DNA of 64,000 bases from positions 204,310 through 268,309 of the forward strand of contig JAQVFO010000002.1 in the NCBI GenBank assembly GCA_028697205.1, given 5' to 3'. This stretch comes from Candidatus Altimarinota bacterium. GTDB lineage: Bacteria > Patescibacteriota > Gracilibacteria > BD1-5 > UBA6164. Positions 22,681 through 33,937 of the stretch are shown one piece after another; position 1 is the stretch's first letter, and the number at the start of each line of letters is the position of its first letter. The notes beneath the pieces are model-generated. The model had not been told where the DNA came from. It saw nothing but the letters and a program-made list of their open reading frames with translations, and did not search any database. The translations under genes and the position numbers were made by a program.

Positions 22681-22709
22681 TTGTAATATTTTTAAAATTT
22701 ATATAATAT
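22681..22709 (+). promoter_or_regulatory. Candidate promoter for ftsX
   Basis: TTGTAA (22681-22686) is followed by TATAAT (22702-22707) after 15 bases, or by TAATAT (22704-22709) after 17. It lies about 30 bases before the ftsX start and overlaps the second 22-bp repeat by one base. Confidence 0.4.
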
Positions 22710-22730
22710 TATAAAATAATCTTTAATTAA
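22709..22730. repeat. 22-bp direct repeat, copy 2
   Basis: This is identical to 22586-22607. It lies just downstream of the ftsX -10 element and ends six bases before the ftsX ATG, so it would be the ftsX leader itself. Confidence 0.8.
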
Positions 22731-22736
22731 GTTTTG

Positions 22737-23639
22737 ATGTTTACTCGTATTTTAAAATATTCTCTAAAAAATATATTAAGAAATAAATTTTTATCTATTT
22801 CTTCAGTTTTGGTTTTAACTTTACTTATGTTTTTTATAAACATACTTTTAGTTTTGCATAATGTAAGTTTTAAATTAATAGACTCAATTAATTCAAAGTT
22901 AAGTATTTCACTTTACTTAAAAGATTGATATGATAAGAATTCTTTAGAAGTAATTGATTTTATGAAAGAAATATGATGAGTATCAAATACAATTAATGCT
23001 ACATATAAGACAAAAGAAGAGTTATTAGAAGAATTAAAGGAAAAAGATCCAAAGCTAGTTTGAATTCTAGAAAAGGAAAATCCTCTTCCAAATACAATTA
23101 TAGTTTGAAATATATGACTTGATGAATATTGATTATTAAATAATACAATTGAAAAAAGATTATATCTATTAGATGACTGAAATAAGTGAGATAAAAATCA
23201 GAATTTTGCAAATTATAAAGCACAATATGACAGAATTGAAAAAGTTATATCAATTTTAGATGCTTTAAGAATTTGATTATATGTAATTATTTGAATATTT
23301 TTACTTTCTATATCAGTAATTGTTTATTCTGTAATAGGTAATTTTATATATTACTATAGAGATGAAATTTATATTACAAAGTTAGTATGATGAAACAATG
23401 TATTTATTTATGGTCCATTTAGTTTACAATGAATTATTTATTCATTGATATCATTTATTTTTTCAACAATTTTTTTCTTACTTTTATTAAATAATATTAA
23501 TTTTATTTTTTCATTTAATAACTCATTTGACTTTTTGTTTAATAATTTTTATATAATATTTTTAATTGAATTAGTTATTTTTACAATCATCTGAGCGCTA
23601 AGCTGATATTTTTCTTCAAAAAAGTATATAAATAATTAG
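22737..23639 (+). CDS. ftsX: Cell-division permease-like protein FtsX
   Basis: This is a 300-residue integral membrane protein with FtsX topology: a cytoplasmic amphipathic start (MFTRILKYSLKNILRNKF), TM1 at about residues 20-45, and a large extracytoplasmic loop of about 125 residues (KLSISLYLKD... typical of FtsX). Three more TMs follow after residue 175 (LYVIIGIFLLSISVIVYSVI, a segment near 245, and IIFLIELVIFTIIGALSGYF). FtsX with the ATPase FtsE transmits division state to peptidoglycan hydrolases. Here no ftsE lies upstream; the gene is separated from a divergent giant gene by the 22-bp repeats, so FtsE must be encoded elsewhere. A TTG codon just before the ATG is in frame but is not needed. 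Confidence 0.85.
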
Positions 23640-23697
23640 TTATAGCGTTGAATTTTAAGCCAAAATTTAAAAAACTATAAAAAAGTTAAAAAAATAT

Positions 23698-23725
23698 TTG
23701 CAATAAATAAATTTTTTTATATAAT
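23698..23725 (+). promoter_or_regulatory. Promoter of the tRNA-Asp/tRNA-Ala unit
   Basis: TTGCAA (23698-23703), a 16-base spacer and TATAAT (23720-23725) lie 36 bases before tRNA-Asp. It is one of the cleanest sigma70-type promoters in the window. Confidence 0.65.
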
Positions 23726-23761
23726 TTGCCACGCTAAAAGAGTTTATGTGTATTTTTAATT

Positions 23762-23839
23762 GGGGATGTAGCTCAGTTTGGTTAGAGCGCAGCACTGTCA
23801 CTGCTGAGGTCGCGGGTTCGAACCCCGTCATCCCCGCCA
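23762..23839 (+). tRNA. tRNA-Asp (anticodon GUC), CCA encoded
   Basis: The cloverleaf is readable: acceptor GGGGATG / CATCCCC, D stem GCTC/GAGC, anticodon stem CAGCA/TGCTG with loop CTGTCAC (anticodon GTC), and T arm with GGTTCGAACC. The 3' GCCA is encoded. GC content is far above the surrounding DNA, as expected for a structural RNA. Confidence 0.95.
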
Positions 23840-23853
23840 GATTATCCCTTTTT

Positions 23854-23930
23854 GGGGCCTTAGCTCAGTTGGCTAGAGCGACTGCCTTGCACGCAGTAGG
23901 TCAAGGGTTCGACTCCCTTAGGCTCCACCA
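23854..23930 (+). tRNA. tRNA-Ala (anticodon UGC), CCA encoded
   Basis: Acceptor GGGGCCT pairs with AGGCTCC (one G-U), with D stem GCTC/GAGC, anticodon stem ACTGC/GCAGT with loop CTTGCAC (anticodon TGC), T loop TTCGACT and encoded ACCA. It lies 14 bases after tRNA-Asp and is cotranscribed with it. Confidence 0.95.
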
Positions 23931-23953
23931 TTTTTAATTAGTAATTGCGATTT

Positions 23954-24166
23954 ATGTGATTAAGAAGTAGAAGACCAAGAAGAATAAATTATGCAGTAAA
24001 TAAAATAGCTGCAAAAAGTGGTAGTAAAGTATCAAACTGTGTACTATCATATAAAAAACTTCTTACAAGAGTTGAATTTGAATGAGAGACAAAATGGTTA
24101 TCTAATGCTTTAGATTTTGCTAAAACAAAATTAAAGAAATATTGAATAAATCCTAATAAAATATAG
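23954..24166 (+). CDS. Small basic protein of unknown function (70 aa) before tuf
   Basis: An ATG-to-TAG frame encodes a strongly basic 70-residue protein opening MGLRSRRPRRINYAVNKIAA and ending KLKKYGINPNKI. It has three TGA glycines and one cysteine, with no signal or membrane segment. It follows tRNA-Ala by 23 bases and precedes another tiny basic ORF by two bases, then tuf. Charge, size and setting among translation genes suggest an RNA- or ribosome-binding protein, but I recognise no ribosomal-protein family. Confidence 0.55.
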
Positions 24167-24168
24167 TT

Positions 24169-24255
24169 ATGGCTAGATTGACTTGACATGCTCATAGAAA
24201 GATGAGAAGAGTTCTTAAAAATATAGAAAAAAAAGTAAGAAAGAAAGTTTCTTAA
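24169..24255 (+). CDS. Tiny basic peptide (28 aa) before tuf
   Basis: This ATG frame begins two bases after the preceding TAG and encodes MARLTGHAHRKMRRVLKNIE followed by KKVRKKVS: 28 residues, about half Arg/Lys/His. The tight coupling to the preceding small basic ORF and the extreme composition make it more likely a translated peptide than chance, but evidence is limited. It may be ribosome-associated, as very small lineage-specific ribosomal proteins are of this kind. Confidence 0.4.
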
Positions 24256-24260
24256 ATTTT

Positions 24261-24287
24261 TTGTTTTTTTAAAGTTTTTAATATAAT
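24261..24287 (+). promoter_or_regulatory. Candidate promoter for tuf
   Basis: TTGTTT (24261-24266), a 15-base spacer and TATAAT (24282-24287) lie 45 bases before the tuf ATG. The -35 is weak and lies within a T-run. Confidence 0.35.
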
Positions 24288-24332
24288 TAAAACACTTTTA
24301 AATATTTATTTTATTTTATTATTTTTATTATT

Positions 24333-25520
<1,188 letters not shown>

Positions 25521-25533
25521 TATAAATTGACAT

Positions 25534-25561
25534 CAAGCCTTTCTTCAAAAGGAAGGGCTTG
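25534..25561 (+). promoter_or_regulatory. Hairpin between tuf and rpsJ
   Basis: CAAGCC (25534-25539) pairs with GGCTTG (25556-25561), and CTTC (25543-25546) with GAAG (25552-25555), leaving a TTT bulge. No T-run follows, so it is more likely a processing or stability element than a full terminator. Some read-through into rpsJ is expected. Confidence 0.45.
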
Positions 25562-25605
25562 AGAATTAACTTATATTAAAATTTTTAATTTTTATTATAC
25601 TTATA

Positions 25606-25923
25606 ATGAATAAAAAGAATCCACAAAAGATAAGAATTAGTGTAAAATCTTTTGACCATAGATTATTAGATGAAGCAGTTAAGAAAATTGTTACTATTGC
25701 TAAAGATTCTTGAGCTGTAGTTGTTTGACCAGTACCATTACCTACTAAAGTTGAAAAGGTAACTGTTAACAGATCAACATTTGTTAACAAAGATGCTAGA
25801 GAACAATTTGAAATTAGAAGACATAAAAGAATTATTGATATTCAAGAACCTACTCCAAAAACATTGGAAATGTTACAAGATATCAATATTCCAAGTTGAG
25901 TTTGAGTTGAAATAAAAGCATAA
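25606..25923 (+). CDS. rpsJ: 30S ribosomal protein S10
   Basis: This is a 105-residue S10. Landmarks are [61 protein letters not shown] (the conserved loop with VNRS and KD.REQFE), [14 protein letters not shown], and VGVEIKA at the end. S10 lies in the 30S head and, with NusB, in antitermination complexes. Here it follows tuf but is not followed by the usual S10-operon genes (rplC, rplD); the next gene is rpmB. That is an atypical arrangement. Confidence 0.97.
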
Positions 25924-26004
25924 TTACAATTCAAAATACAAAATTACTAATTTAAAGTAATAAAGTATTTTAAAATTTTATATTTTACATTTTATATTGA
26001 ATAT

Positions 26005-26202
26005 ATGTCTAGAGTTTGTGAAGTAACTTGAAAAAGAACAAGAGTTTGAAATAATAGAAGTCATTCTATGAGGGCTACAAAAAGAAAATTTTATCCAAAT
26101 CTTTTTTATAAAAATATAAAAGATCCTGAAACTGGAATAGTTTACAGAATAAAAGTTTCTGCTGCCTGAATTAGAACTTTGAAAAAAAAGTGAATAATTT
26201 AA
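26005..26202 (+). CDS. rpmB: 50S ribosomal protein L28
   Basis: This is a 65-residue L28: MSRVCEVTGKRTRVGNNRSH, then SMRATKRKFYPNL, and KVSAAGIRTLKKKG at the C-terminus, all family-typical. Length is standard. Six of its seven glycines are TGA. It lies between rpsJ and tRNA-Leu with about 80 A/T-rich bases before it and no evident terminator on either side. Confidence 0.95.
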
Positions 26203-26244
26203 TAGTGAAAAGTTACGATTAATATTGTAACTTTCTACTAATTT

Positions 26245-26331
26245 GCCCAGGTGGTGGAATCGGTAGACACGCAGGACTTAAAATCCTGTTCCTTCATCGG
26301 AGTGCGGGTTCGATTCCCGCCCTGGGCACCA
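26245..26331 (+). tRNA. tRNA-Leu (anticodon UAA), CCA encoded
   Basis: Acceptor GCCCAGG pairs with CCTGGGC. The anticodon loop is CTTAAAA (anticodon TAA). A long variable arm (GTTCCTTCATCGGAGT region) makes it class II, the T arm carries GGTTCGATTCC, and ACCA is encoded. It lies inside a ribosomal-protein gene run between rpmB and rpsP. Confidence 0.95.
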
Positions 26332-26437
26332 TTACAATCCAAAATAAAAAATACAAAAACAGAAATTATTTGAATTTTACATTTTGCATTGTAAATTAAT
26401 CCATATTTACATTTTATATCTTATACTTAATTGATTT

Positions 26438-26677
26438 ATGTTAAAAATTAGATTAGCTAGAGCTTGAAAGAAAAATTCTCCATTTTTTAAGGTTGTATTA
26501 ACAGAACATACTAGACCAACTAAAAGTGGGTTTAAAGAAGTTTTAGGATTTTATAATCCTGAATCTAAAGAATTTAAAATTAACGATTTAGAAAAAATTA
26601 AAAAATATCTTTCTACTTGAACTCAGTTTACTCCTAGAGTTGAAAAACTTATGAAAGATAACAATTTATCAGTGTAA
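26438..26677 (+). CDS. rpsP: 30S ribosomal protein S16
   Basis: This is a 79-residue S16: MLKIRLARAGKKNSPFFKVV, GFYNPESKEFKINDLEKIKKYLSTGTQFTPRVEKLMKD (shown in family order: the NP..K loop and the helix G.Q....V). It matches the family from end to end. It is followed by an intrinsic terminator and then khpA, reproducing the common rpsP-khpA(KH) neighbourhood known from many bacteria. trmD, often in the same operon elsewhere, lies at 43.3-44.0 kb here. Confidence 0.95.
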
Positions 26678-26684
26678 AATTTTT

Positions 26685-26717
26685 AATCCTTCTTTTTATA
26701 TTGAAGGATTATTTTTA
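26685..26717 (+). terminator. Intrinsic terminator after rpsP
   Basis: AATCCTTC (26685-26692) pairs with GAAGGATT (26703-26710) and is followed by A and T-rich ATTTTTATTTTT. Confidence 0.75.
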
Positions 26718-26738
26718 TTTTTATAATAGCCTATAATA

Positions 26739-26975
26739 ATGAAAGAACTTGAATTCTTACAATATTTGCTAGAAAACATTGTTTCTAAACCAGAAGATAT
26801 AAAAATTGAAAGAAAAGAAGATGAATTATGAATTTTATTAACTTTATCAGTGAATAAAGATGATATGTGAATTATTATTTGAAAATGATGAAGTACTATA
26901 AATTCAATAAGGTCTATAATGAGACTTTTATGAATGAAATTAAATAAAAGAGTTAATGTAAAAGTTTTAGATTAA
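26739..26975 (+). CDS. khpA: KH-domain RNA-binding protein KhpA
   Basis: This is a 78-residue single KH-domain protein of the YlqC/KhpA family. The RNA-binding GXXG loop appears as IIIGKGGSTINSIRSIMRLL, and the ending KRVNVKVLD is typical. In Firmicutes KhpA acts with KhpB/Jag as a global RNA chaperone influencing cell elongation. A KhpB-like gene is present at 39378-39866, so the pair is complete in this window. Position after rpsP is a conserved arrangement. Confidence 0.9.
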
Positions 26976-26989
26976 TAATTTTAGTTTTT

Positions 26990-27412
26990 ATGATAATTGA
27001 TGTAACATATGCGAGTGATACATCTTCAGTGTTCTGAAGTGTACTTGATTTATGAGAATTTTTACTTTTAGCAATTTCTATTTTTGTACTTTTTGCTTCA
27101 GTTTTTTCTGTTTTGTTTATATTACGGTGATGAGTATTACTTGTCCTTTCATGATGAAAAGATGAGAAAATAAAACCAGCAATAAATACAATTAGATATG
27201 CTTTTATATGACTAGTTGTAACTGTTGCTACTATATTTTTATTTCCAATTTTTGGAAGACTTTTATGATTAGATGTTAAAAAATATGCTGAACCTAAAGC
27301 AATATTTTCAAAAATAGAAGAAATTTGATGAAAAGTTTTTTGAACTAGCACAACAACAAATTCAAATGATATTCAAAATTTAAATGAAGAAGACTTTATA
27401 AATTCACTTTAA
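26990..27412 (+). CDS. Two-TM membrane protein, VirB2/TrbC-pilin-like topology
   Basis: This is a 140-residue protein with TM1 at about residues 22-55 (LGEFLLLAISIFVLFASVFS, continuing LFILRGGVLLVLSGG) and TM2 at about 66-92 (INTIRYAFIGLVVTVATIFL). A charged linker (GGKDEKIKPA) lies between them, and the tail is hydrophilic and Asn/Ser-rich. The pattern 'GG-charged-TM2' recalls small VirB2/TrbC-type pilin-like membrane proteins that are frequent in CPR genomes, but there is no decisive motif. It starts 14 bases after khpA and ends in a terminator. Confidence 0.6.
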
Positions 27413-27425
27413 TTATTTTTATAAT

Positions 27426-27459
27426 AAAAAAGGTAATTCTTTATTGAATTACCTTTTTT
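27426..27459. terminator. Bidirectional intrinsic terminator
   Basis: The symmetric hairpin AAAAAAGGTAATTC / GAATTACCTTTTTT with a TTTATT loop lies between convergent genes (the two-TM protein and ppa). Confidence 0.9.
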
Positions 27460-27479
27460 AAGTGTTAGAAAGATTTATA

Positions 27480-28064
27480 TTAATCAAATTTTGGAAGATA
27501 TTCTTTTACATACCTTTCTTCACATTCTTTGATGATTTTTATAGCTTCATCTACCCCAAAAAATCATTCTACTTTTCATGTACCAGGTTTTTTTAAATCT
27601 TTATAATGTTCCCAGTAATAAGTTGTTTCTTTAATAAATTGCTCTCATAAATCTTCAAGTGTTTTTATATGATTCATTCTTTTATCATCATTTATAACTG
27701 CTATAACTTTATCATCAACTTCTCAACCATCAACAAATCTCATAATTCATAATACTCTAACTTCAACTAAAGATCAAGGAATTAAAGCCTCTGTAACTCA
27801 TACAATTTCTACATCAAGAGGATCGTTATCTAAATCCCAAGTACATGGAATTGCTCAATAAGCAAATGGATAACTTAAAGAAGAATATCATACTCTATCA
27901 AGCTTTAGAGCTCAACATTCAGTAATTATTTCATATTTATTTATAGATCATGCATTTATTTCAATTATTGAATTTATTATATCTTCATCTTCATCTGCAA
28001 ATGCAGGTAAAACATGTAGTAAATTCAACATATATTTACTTGGTTTGTGCTCTATATTTGCCAT
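27480..28064 (-). CDS. ppa: Inorganic pyrophosphatase (family I)
   Basis: This 194-residue soluble enzyme hydrolyses PPi to two phosphates. Family I signatures are visible: INKYEI near residue 48, LKLDRV, FAYGAIPCTWDLDNDPLDVE (the D-x-D-P-x-D metal motif is DNDPLD), RVLGIMRFVDGGEVDDKVIAV, and EHYKDLKKPGTGKVEGFFG. Catalytic Asp triplets are intact. The ATG at 28064 is used; an upstream ATG at 28074 is out of frame. The gene has its own promoter candidate and a convergent terminator. Confidence 0.96.
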
Positions 28065-28097
28065 ATATTTTCATTAAGTTTTAAAAATTACAGAAAG

Positions 28098-28124
28098 ATT
28101 ATAAATAAAAAATATAAAAATCAA
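28098..28124 (-). promoter_or_regulatory. Candidate promoter for ppa
   Basis: On the minus strand, TTGATT (28124-28119), a 15-base spacer and TATAAT (28103-28098) lie 33 bases before the ppa ATG. Confidence 0.45.
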
Positions 28125-28134
28125 AAATAAAGTT

Positions 28135-28161
28135 TTGAATAAATTACTATAAGGTTATAAT
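28135..28161 (+). promoter_or_regulatory. Candidate promoter for the NMNAT-like gene
   Basis: TTGAAT (28135-28140), a 15-base spacer and TATAAT (28156-28161) lie 32 bases before the ATG. It is divergent from the ppa promoter. Confidence 0.45.
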
Positions 28162-28193
28162 TTATTTAATGTTTTACCTTAATAATTGTAAAT

Positions 28194-28709
28194 ATGAGTC
28201 TATGAATAATAATATGAAGATTTAATCCACTCCATATATGACATATTTCGCTTATAAACTCAAGTATAAATAAATGTGATAAAACTATCATTATTCTTTG
28301 ATCTGCAAATGTAATTAACGAAAATAATCCTTTTTCTAAGGATGAAAGATACATAATACTAAAAAAAGAGTTTTGAGATTATATATACATAGATCATTTA
28401 GATGATTGTGAAAGTGATATAGAATGGATTAGAAGTTTAGATGAGTTAATTAGAAAATATTGTAATTTTGAAGATAAAATAACTTTCTTTTGATGAGATT
28501 TAAAAAATGATTATGCAATTAATGCCGTAAAAATTTTTCAAAAAGAATTGAAATTTAAAAATATTAATTTTTTTGAGAAGCATAGAGATATCATTCCAAT
28601 TTCAGCCACAAAAATAAGAAATCACTTACAAAATAATGAACATGAAGAAGCTAAGAAATGGTTATCAGATAATACAAAACACACTATAATAAAAAAATAT
28701 GTGGATTAA
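28194..28709 (+). CDS. Nicotinamide-nucleotide adenylyltransferase-like nucleotidyltransferase
   Basis: This is a 171-residue HIGH-superfamily nucleotidyltransferase. The N-terminus reads MSLGIIIGRFNPLHIGHISL, containing the phosphate-binding GRFxPxHxGH motif. The C-terminal ISATKIRNHL is the matching ISxTxIR motif, followed by a short helix. Length and motifs fit the archaeal-type NMN adenylyltransferase (NadM) subgroup or a related cytidylyltransferase; the exact nucleotide acceptor cannot be settled by reading. It is convergent with the ATP synthase operon, and its stop codon lies within a perfect terminator palindrome. Confidence 0.8.
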
Positions 28710-28723
28710 TCCACATATTTTTT
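28691..28723. terminator. Bidirectional terminator shared with the ATP synthase operon
   Basis: The perfect palindrome AATATGTGGATTAATCCACATATT is flanked by A- and T-runs. It contains the TAA of the NMNAT-like gene, and its right edge touches the stop of atpC. Confidence 0.9.
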
Positions 28724-29162
28724 ATTTTCTTACTTCATATAATTTTAATTGAGCAATTGATTTTAATAGAGCATCTTCAGCTTCAATAAATTTTTCCATA
28801 TCAACTCTATCTTTACTACTTTTATATTTTTCCATTAATGCTAATGCTTCATTTTTAGCTAATTCTATAACATCTTTATCTAAATCTTTTTGATCCTCAA
28901 CATCTATAAGCATATCAGTTAAAATCTTTACTTTAGAATCTCTAACTTCAATAACTCAAGCTCATATTGCAAAATCATTTCTATATGGAACTCAATTTTC
29001 ATCATTATATACTACAAACATAGTACTTGGTTTAAAAGCACTTATAAGTGGTGCATGTCTATCTAAAATAGTTATTTCTCCTATCATTGTCATCATAGTA
29101 ATAGAAATTACTTTATTAGAGGAAAAATGTTCTCAACTAAAAGAAAATATATTTACTTGCAT
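28722..29162 (-). CDS. atpC: F1Fo ATP synthase epsilon subunit
   Basis: This is a 146-residue epsilon subunit: an N-terminal beta-barrel (MITMMTMIGEITILDRHAPL region with GEITILDRHAPLISAFKP) and a C-terminal helical hairpin rich in Lys/Glu (DMEKFIEAEDALLKSIAQLK). It is the last gene of the operon, 66 bases after atpD. The conserved regulatory C-terminal helices are present, so hydrolysis inhibition is plausible. Confidence 0.9.
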
Positions 29163-29228
29163 AGGAATAAAATTTTTAAATTAAAAGCTTAAAAGAAAAG
29201 AATAAATAATTATTAATCTTTCCTACAT

Positions 29229-30629
29229 TTACTCTTTTTTACTATCAGCTTCATAAGCAGCTATAACATCATCAACTGTATTTTTATACATAAAATACTT
29301 TTCAGGAACTGTATCTAATTCTCAAGCAATAATTCTTTTAAATCATGAAACAGTTTCATTTAATTTTGCGTAAACTCAAGGAGTTCATGTAAATTGTTCT
29401 GCAACGAAAAAAGGTTGTGATAAAAATTTTTGAATTCTTCTAGCTCTTCATACAGTTTGTTTATCTTCTTCTGATAATTCATCCATACCAAGGATAGCAA
29501 TTATATCTTGTAATTCTTTATATTTTTGAAGGATTCTTTGAACTTCTCTAGCAACTTTATAATGTTCTTCTCAAACAACTAATGGATCTAAAACAGTAGA
29601 ATTTGAATCAAGAGGATCTACAGCAGGGTATATACCAAGTTCTGATATAGATCTACTAAGTACTATAGTTGAATCAAGATGGGCAAATGTAGTAGCTGGA
29701 GCTGGATCTGTAAGATCATCAGCAGGAACATATACAGCTTGTACAGAAGTAATTGATCCATCTTTTGTTGAAGTAATTCTTTCTTGTAAAGCACCCATAT
29801 CTGTAGCTAAAGTTGGTTGATATCATACAGCTGAAGGGATTCTTCAAAGTAAAGCTGATATTTCACTTCAAGCTTGAGTAAATCTAAATATATTATCAAT
29901 AAATAATAATACATCTCTTTTTTCTCTATCTCTAAAATGTTCAGCCATAGTTAATCAAGTTAAAGCAACTCTTGCTCTTGGTCCTGGAGCTTCATTCATT
30001 TGTCCAAATACCATGGCAGTTTTATCTATAACTCAACTATCTTTCATTTCATGATATAAATCATTTCACTCTCTTGTTCTTTCTCAAACTCATGCAACTA
30101 CAGAATATCATCCATGTTCTGATGCAATATTATGAATTAATTCTTGCATTATAACTGTTTTTCATACTCATGCTCAACCAAAAAGTCATACTTTTCATCA
30201 TTTTAACATTGGAGCAATCAAATCAATAACTTTTATTCAAGTTTCAAAAACTTCCGCTTTTGTTGATAAATTTGCAAATGCTGGAGCAGCTCTATGAATA
30301 GGATCATAAAACTCTGCTTTTGGAGCATCCATTTCATCTATTGGATCTCATAATACATTAAACATTCTTCATAAAACACTTTCTCAAACAGGTACTTTTA
30401 TTGGTGATTCAAGAGATACTACTTCAAGTCATCTTTTTAATCAATCTACAGGATTCATAGCTATTGTTCTAACTATATTATCTCATAGTTGTTGTTGAGT
30501 TTCAAGAATTACTTTTGAAGTATGTCATTTAACTTCTAATGATTCATAAATTGCTGGAACATATCATCCTGCAAATTCTACATCGATTACTACTCAAACT
30601 ACTTTTATTATTTTTCAAGTATGTGCCAT
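29229..30629 (-). CDS. atpD: F1Fo ATP synthase beta subunit
   Basis: This 466-residue catalytic subunit opens [20 protein letters not shown]. It has Walker [34 protein letters not shown] (catalytic Glu region), Walker [21 protein letters not shown] ([14 protein letters not shown] signature), and [20 protein letters not shown]. All catalytic residues are visible. It is separated from atpG by two genes that are not part of the enzyme (rnhA and a membrane protein), an unusual break in the normally contiguous A-G-D-C order. Confidence 0.98.
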
Positions 30630-30656
30630 AACATTACAAAATTAAAAATTAAAATT

Positions 30657-31064
30657 TTATTTATTTATTTGGTCCATAGCTACATTGCTAAGTCTATCAG
30701 CCTCTTTATTTTCTTCTCTTCTTATCCAAGTAAAAGTAACTTTTAGATTGTTATCTTTTACAAGTTTATCAATTTCATTTTTAAACTCTCTTAACCTATC
30801 TTCTTTTATTTTCCAATTTCAGCTTAGTTGGTTAACTACTAAACTAGAATCAGAAAATAAATTTATTTCTTTTGCTTTTAATTCTACAGCTCTTAAAAGT
30901 GCAAGTAGTACTGCTGTATATTCTGCTTCATTATTTGTTTTTATTCCTAAATTTTTATACCTTTTTTCTATTTCATTTCAGTTAATATCTGTAATATAAA
31001 CTCAAATTCATGCGTTTCCAGGATTTCCTCTACTTCATCAGTCAGTATAAATTTTTAATTTCAT
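30657..31064 (-). CDS. rnhA: Ribonuclease HI inside the ATP synthase operon
   Basis: This is a 135-residue RNase H fold protein: MKLKIYTDGGSRGNPGNAGI (first catalytic Asp in YTDGG), NNEAEYTAVLLALLRAVELK (catalytic Glu), NLFSDSSLVVNQLSG (third Asp in SDSS), and the C-terminal REENKEADRLSN (fourth Asp after the ENxxAD pattern). It matches the short bacterial/archaeal-like RNase HI group that removes RNA from RNA-DNA hybrids. It lies 27 bases before atpD and 29 after the preceding gene, so it is cotranscribed with ATP synthase genes. Confidence 0.93.
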
Positions 31065-31093
31065 TATAGTATAATAAAGTTATAGGATTATTA

Positions 31094-31465
31094 CTATCTT
31101 TTTATTTCTTTATCAACATATATTTTTAATTCATCATCATCATAATCCTTTAAATCTTCAAATTCAGCCTTCTTATCTTTTTTACTTTTCTTTACTTTTA
31201 CAGAAATATTATCATCTTTTATATCTTCTTTTTTTAAGCTTATGTAAAAATATTTTCTATAAATAATTGTAAGAACCAAAACTAAAACAGCTATTACTAT
31301 TTGGATTTTTGTATAAATTGGATCTGTTGGAGCAAATAATCATTTTTTAAGTAATCTTAATGTAAAAGGAAAAGCAAAAGAGAAAATTACAGAAATCACT
31401 AATGTATAAAAAACATAAGCCAGAAAATTTATTGCCAATCTAAGAAAAAATGGTAAATTTTTCAT
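31094..31465 (-). CDS. Two-TM membrane protein of unknown function inside the ATP synthase operon
   Basis: This is a 123-residue protein with hydrophobic segments at about residues 10-37 (LAINFLAYVFYTLVISVIFS) and 53-72 (IYTKIQIVIAVLVLVLTIIY). The cytoplasmic tail is highly charged and Lys/Asp/Glu-rich (KVKKSKKDKKAEFEDLKDYD). No family was recognised. It starts nine bases after atpG and precedes rnhA. A structural link with the Fo sector is possible from position alone, but it has no resemblance to known ATP synthase subunits. Confidence 0.65.
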
Positions 31466-31474
31466 ATTTATAAA

Positions 31475-32383
31475 TTAATCTTTTAAACTTTCAACTCAAG
31501 CTGTAATTTCTGAAACTTCTTTTGTAATCATTGCTTGTCTTGCTTTATTATATTTTAGTGTTAAAGCTCAGGCTATCTTCTTTGCATTATCTTTTGCATT
31601 TTTCATAGCTACCATACGTGAACTATGTTCAGATGCTTTTGCTTCAAGTAATAAATCATAAAACATCATATCAAGTATAATAGGAATTACATGTTCTGCT
31701 AAATCTTCTTTTGATGGTTCAACCTCATAATATGATATATTTTTAGAGTTATTTAACTCTTCTTCAATATCATAAAATTTTGAAACAACAGCTGAAAGAT
31801 ATTCTTTTATATCATTTGATGAAATTGGAAAAAACTCTTTAGAAACAGCAACTTGTTTTATAGTATTTACAAAATGACTATAAAAAACTACAACTTTCTT
31901 GTATTTTCCAGATAAAAATTCATCTTTTAAAAGTCTAGAAATTCTTTTTGTAAATATAGGTTGTATATGATCTGTAAAATCATGAGAAAAATCAGCAACT
32001 AAATTATTTCAAGTTCTAGCAACAAAACTTGCAGCTTTTTTTCAAACAGAAATGAAATCCACTTCTTCACCTGTAGTTTTGATATAATTATTTACTTTTT
32101 TCATCACATTAACATTATATCATCCACAAAGTCATTTATTTGAAGTAATCAAAACTGCTAAAGTTTTTTCTCATTTTCATTCTTTAAATAATGGAAAATC
32201 TCATAGAGTTTCTTCAATTCTTAAAAAAACTTTTAACATTTCCATTACGAAATCTTTTTTAGCCATAACAGAATCTTGGGCTTTTTTCATTTTTACAGTT
32301 GAAATAAGCTCCATAGCTTTTGTTATTTTTCAAGTATTTTTAATTGATGAGATTTTTCTTCTTATCTCTTTAGCTCATGCCAT
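31475..32383 (-). CDS. atpG: F1Fo ATP synthase gamma subunit
   Basis: This is a 302-residue central-stalk subunit. The conserved N-terminal helix reads MAGAKEIRRKISSIKNTGKI followed by TKAMELISTVKMKKAQ, and the matching C-terminal helix (LTLKYNKARQAMITKEVSEI region) closes the protein. It rotates inside the alpha3-beta3 ring. It follows atpA by 26 bases. Confidence 0.95.
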
Positions 32384-32409
32384 AAAATAGTAATTAGTAG
32401 CTAGTAAAA

Positions 32410-33915
<1,506 letters not shown>

Positions 33916-33937
33916 AAGACAAACTTTAAAATATAAA

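Noticed and set aside
23746..23937. 63-codon open frame across 23.7-23.9 kb
   Set aside because: It merely translates through the tRNA-Asp and tRNA-Ala genes; both cloverleaves are complete.
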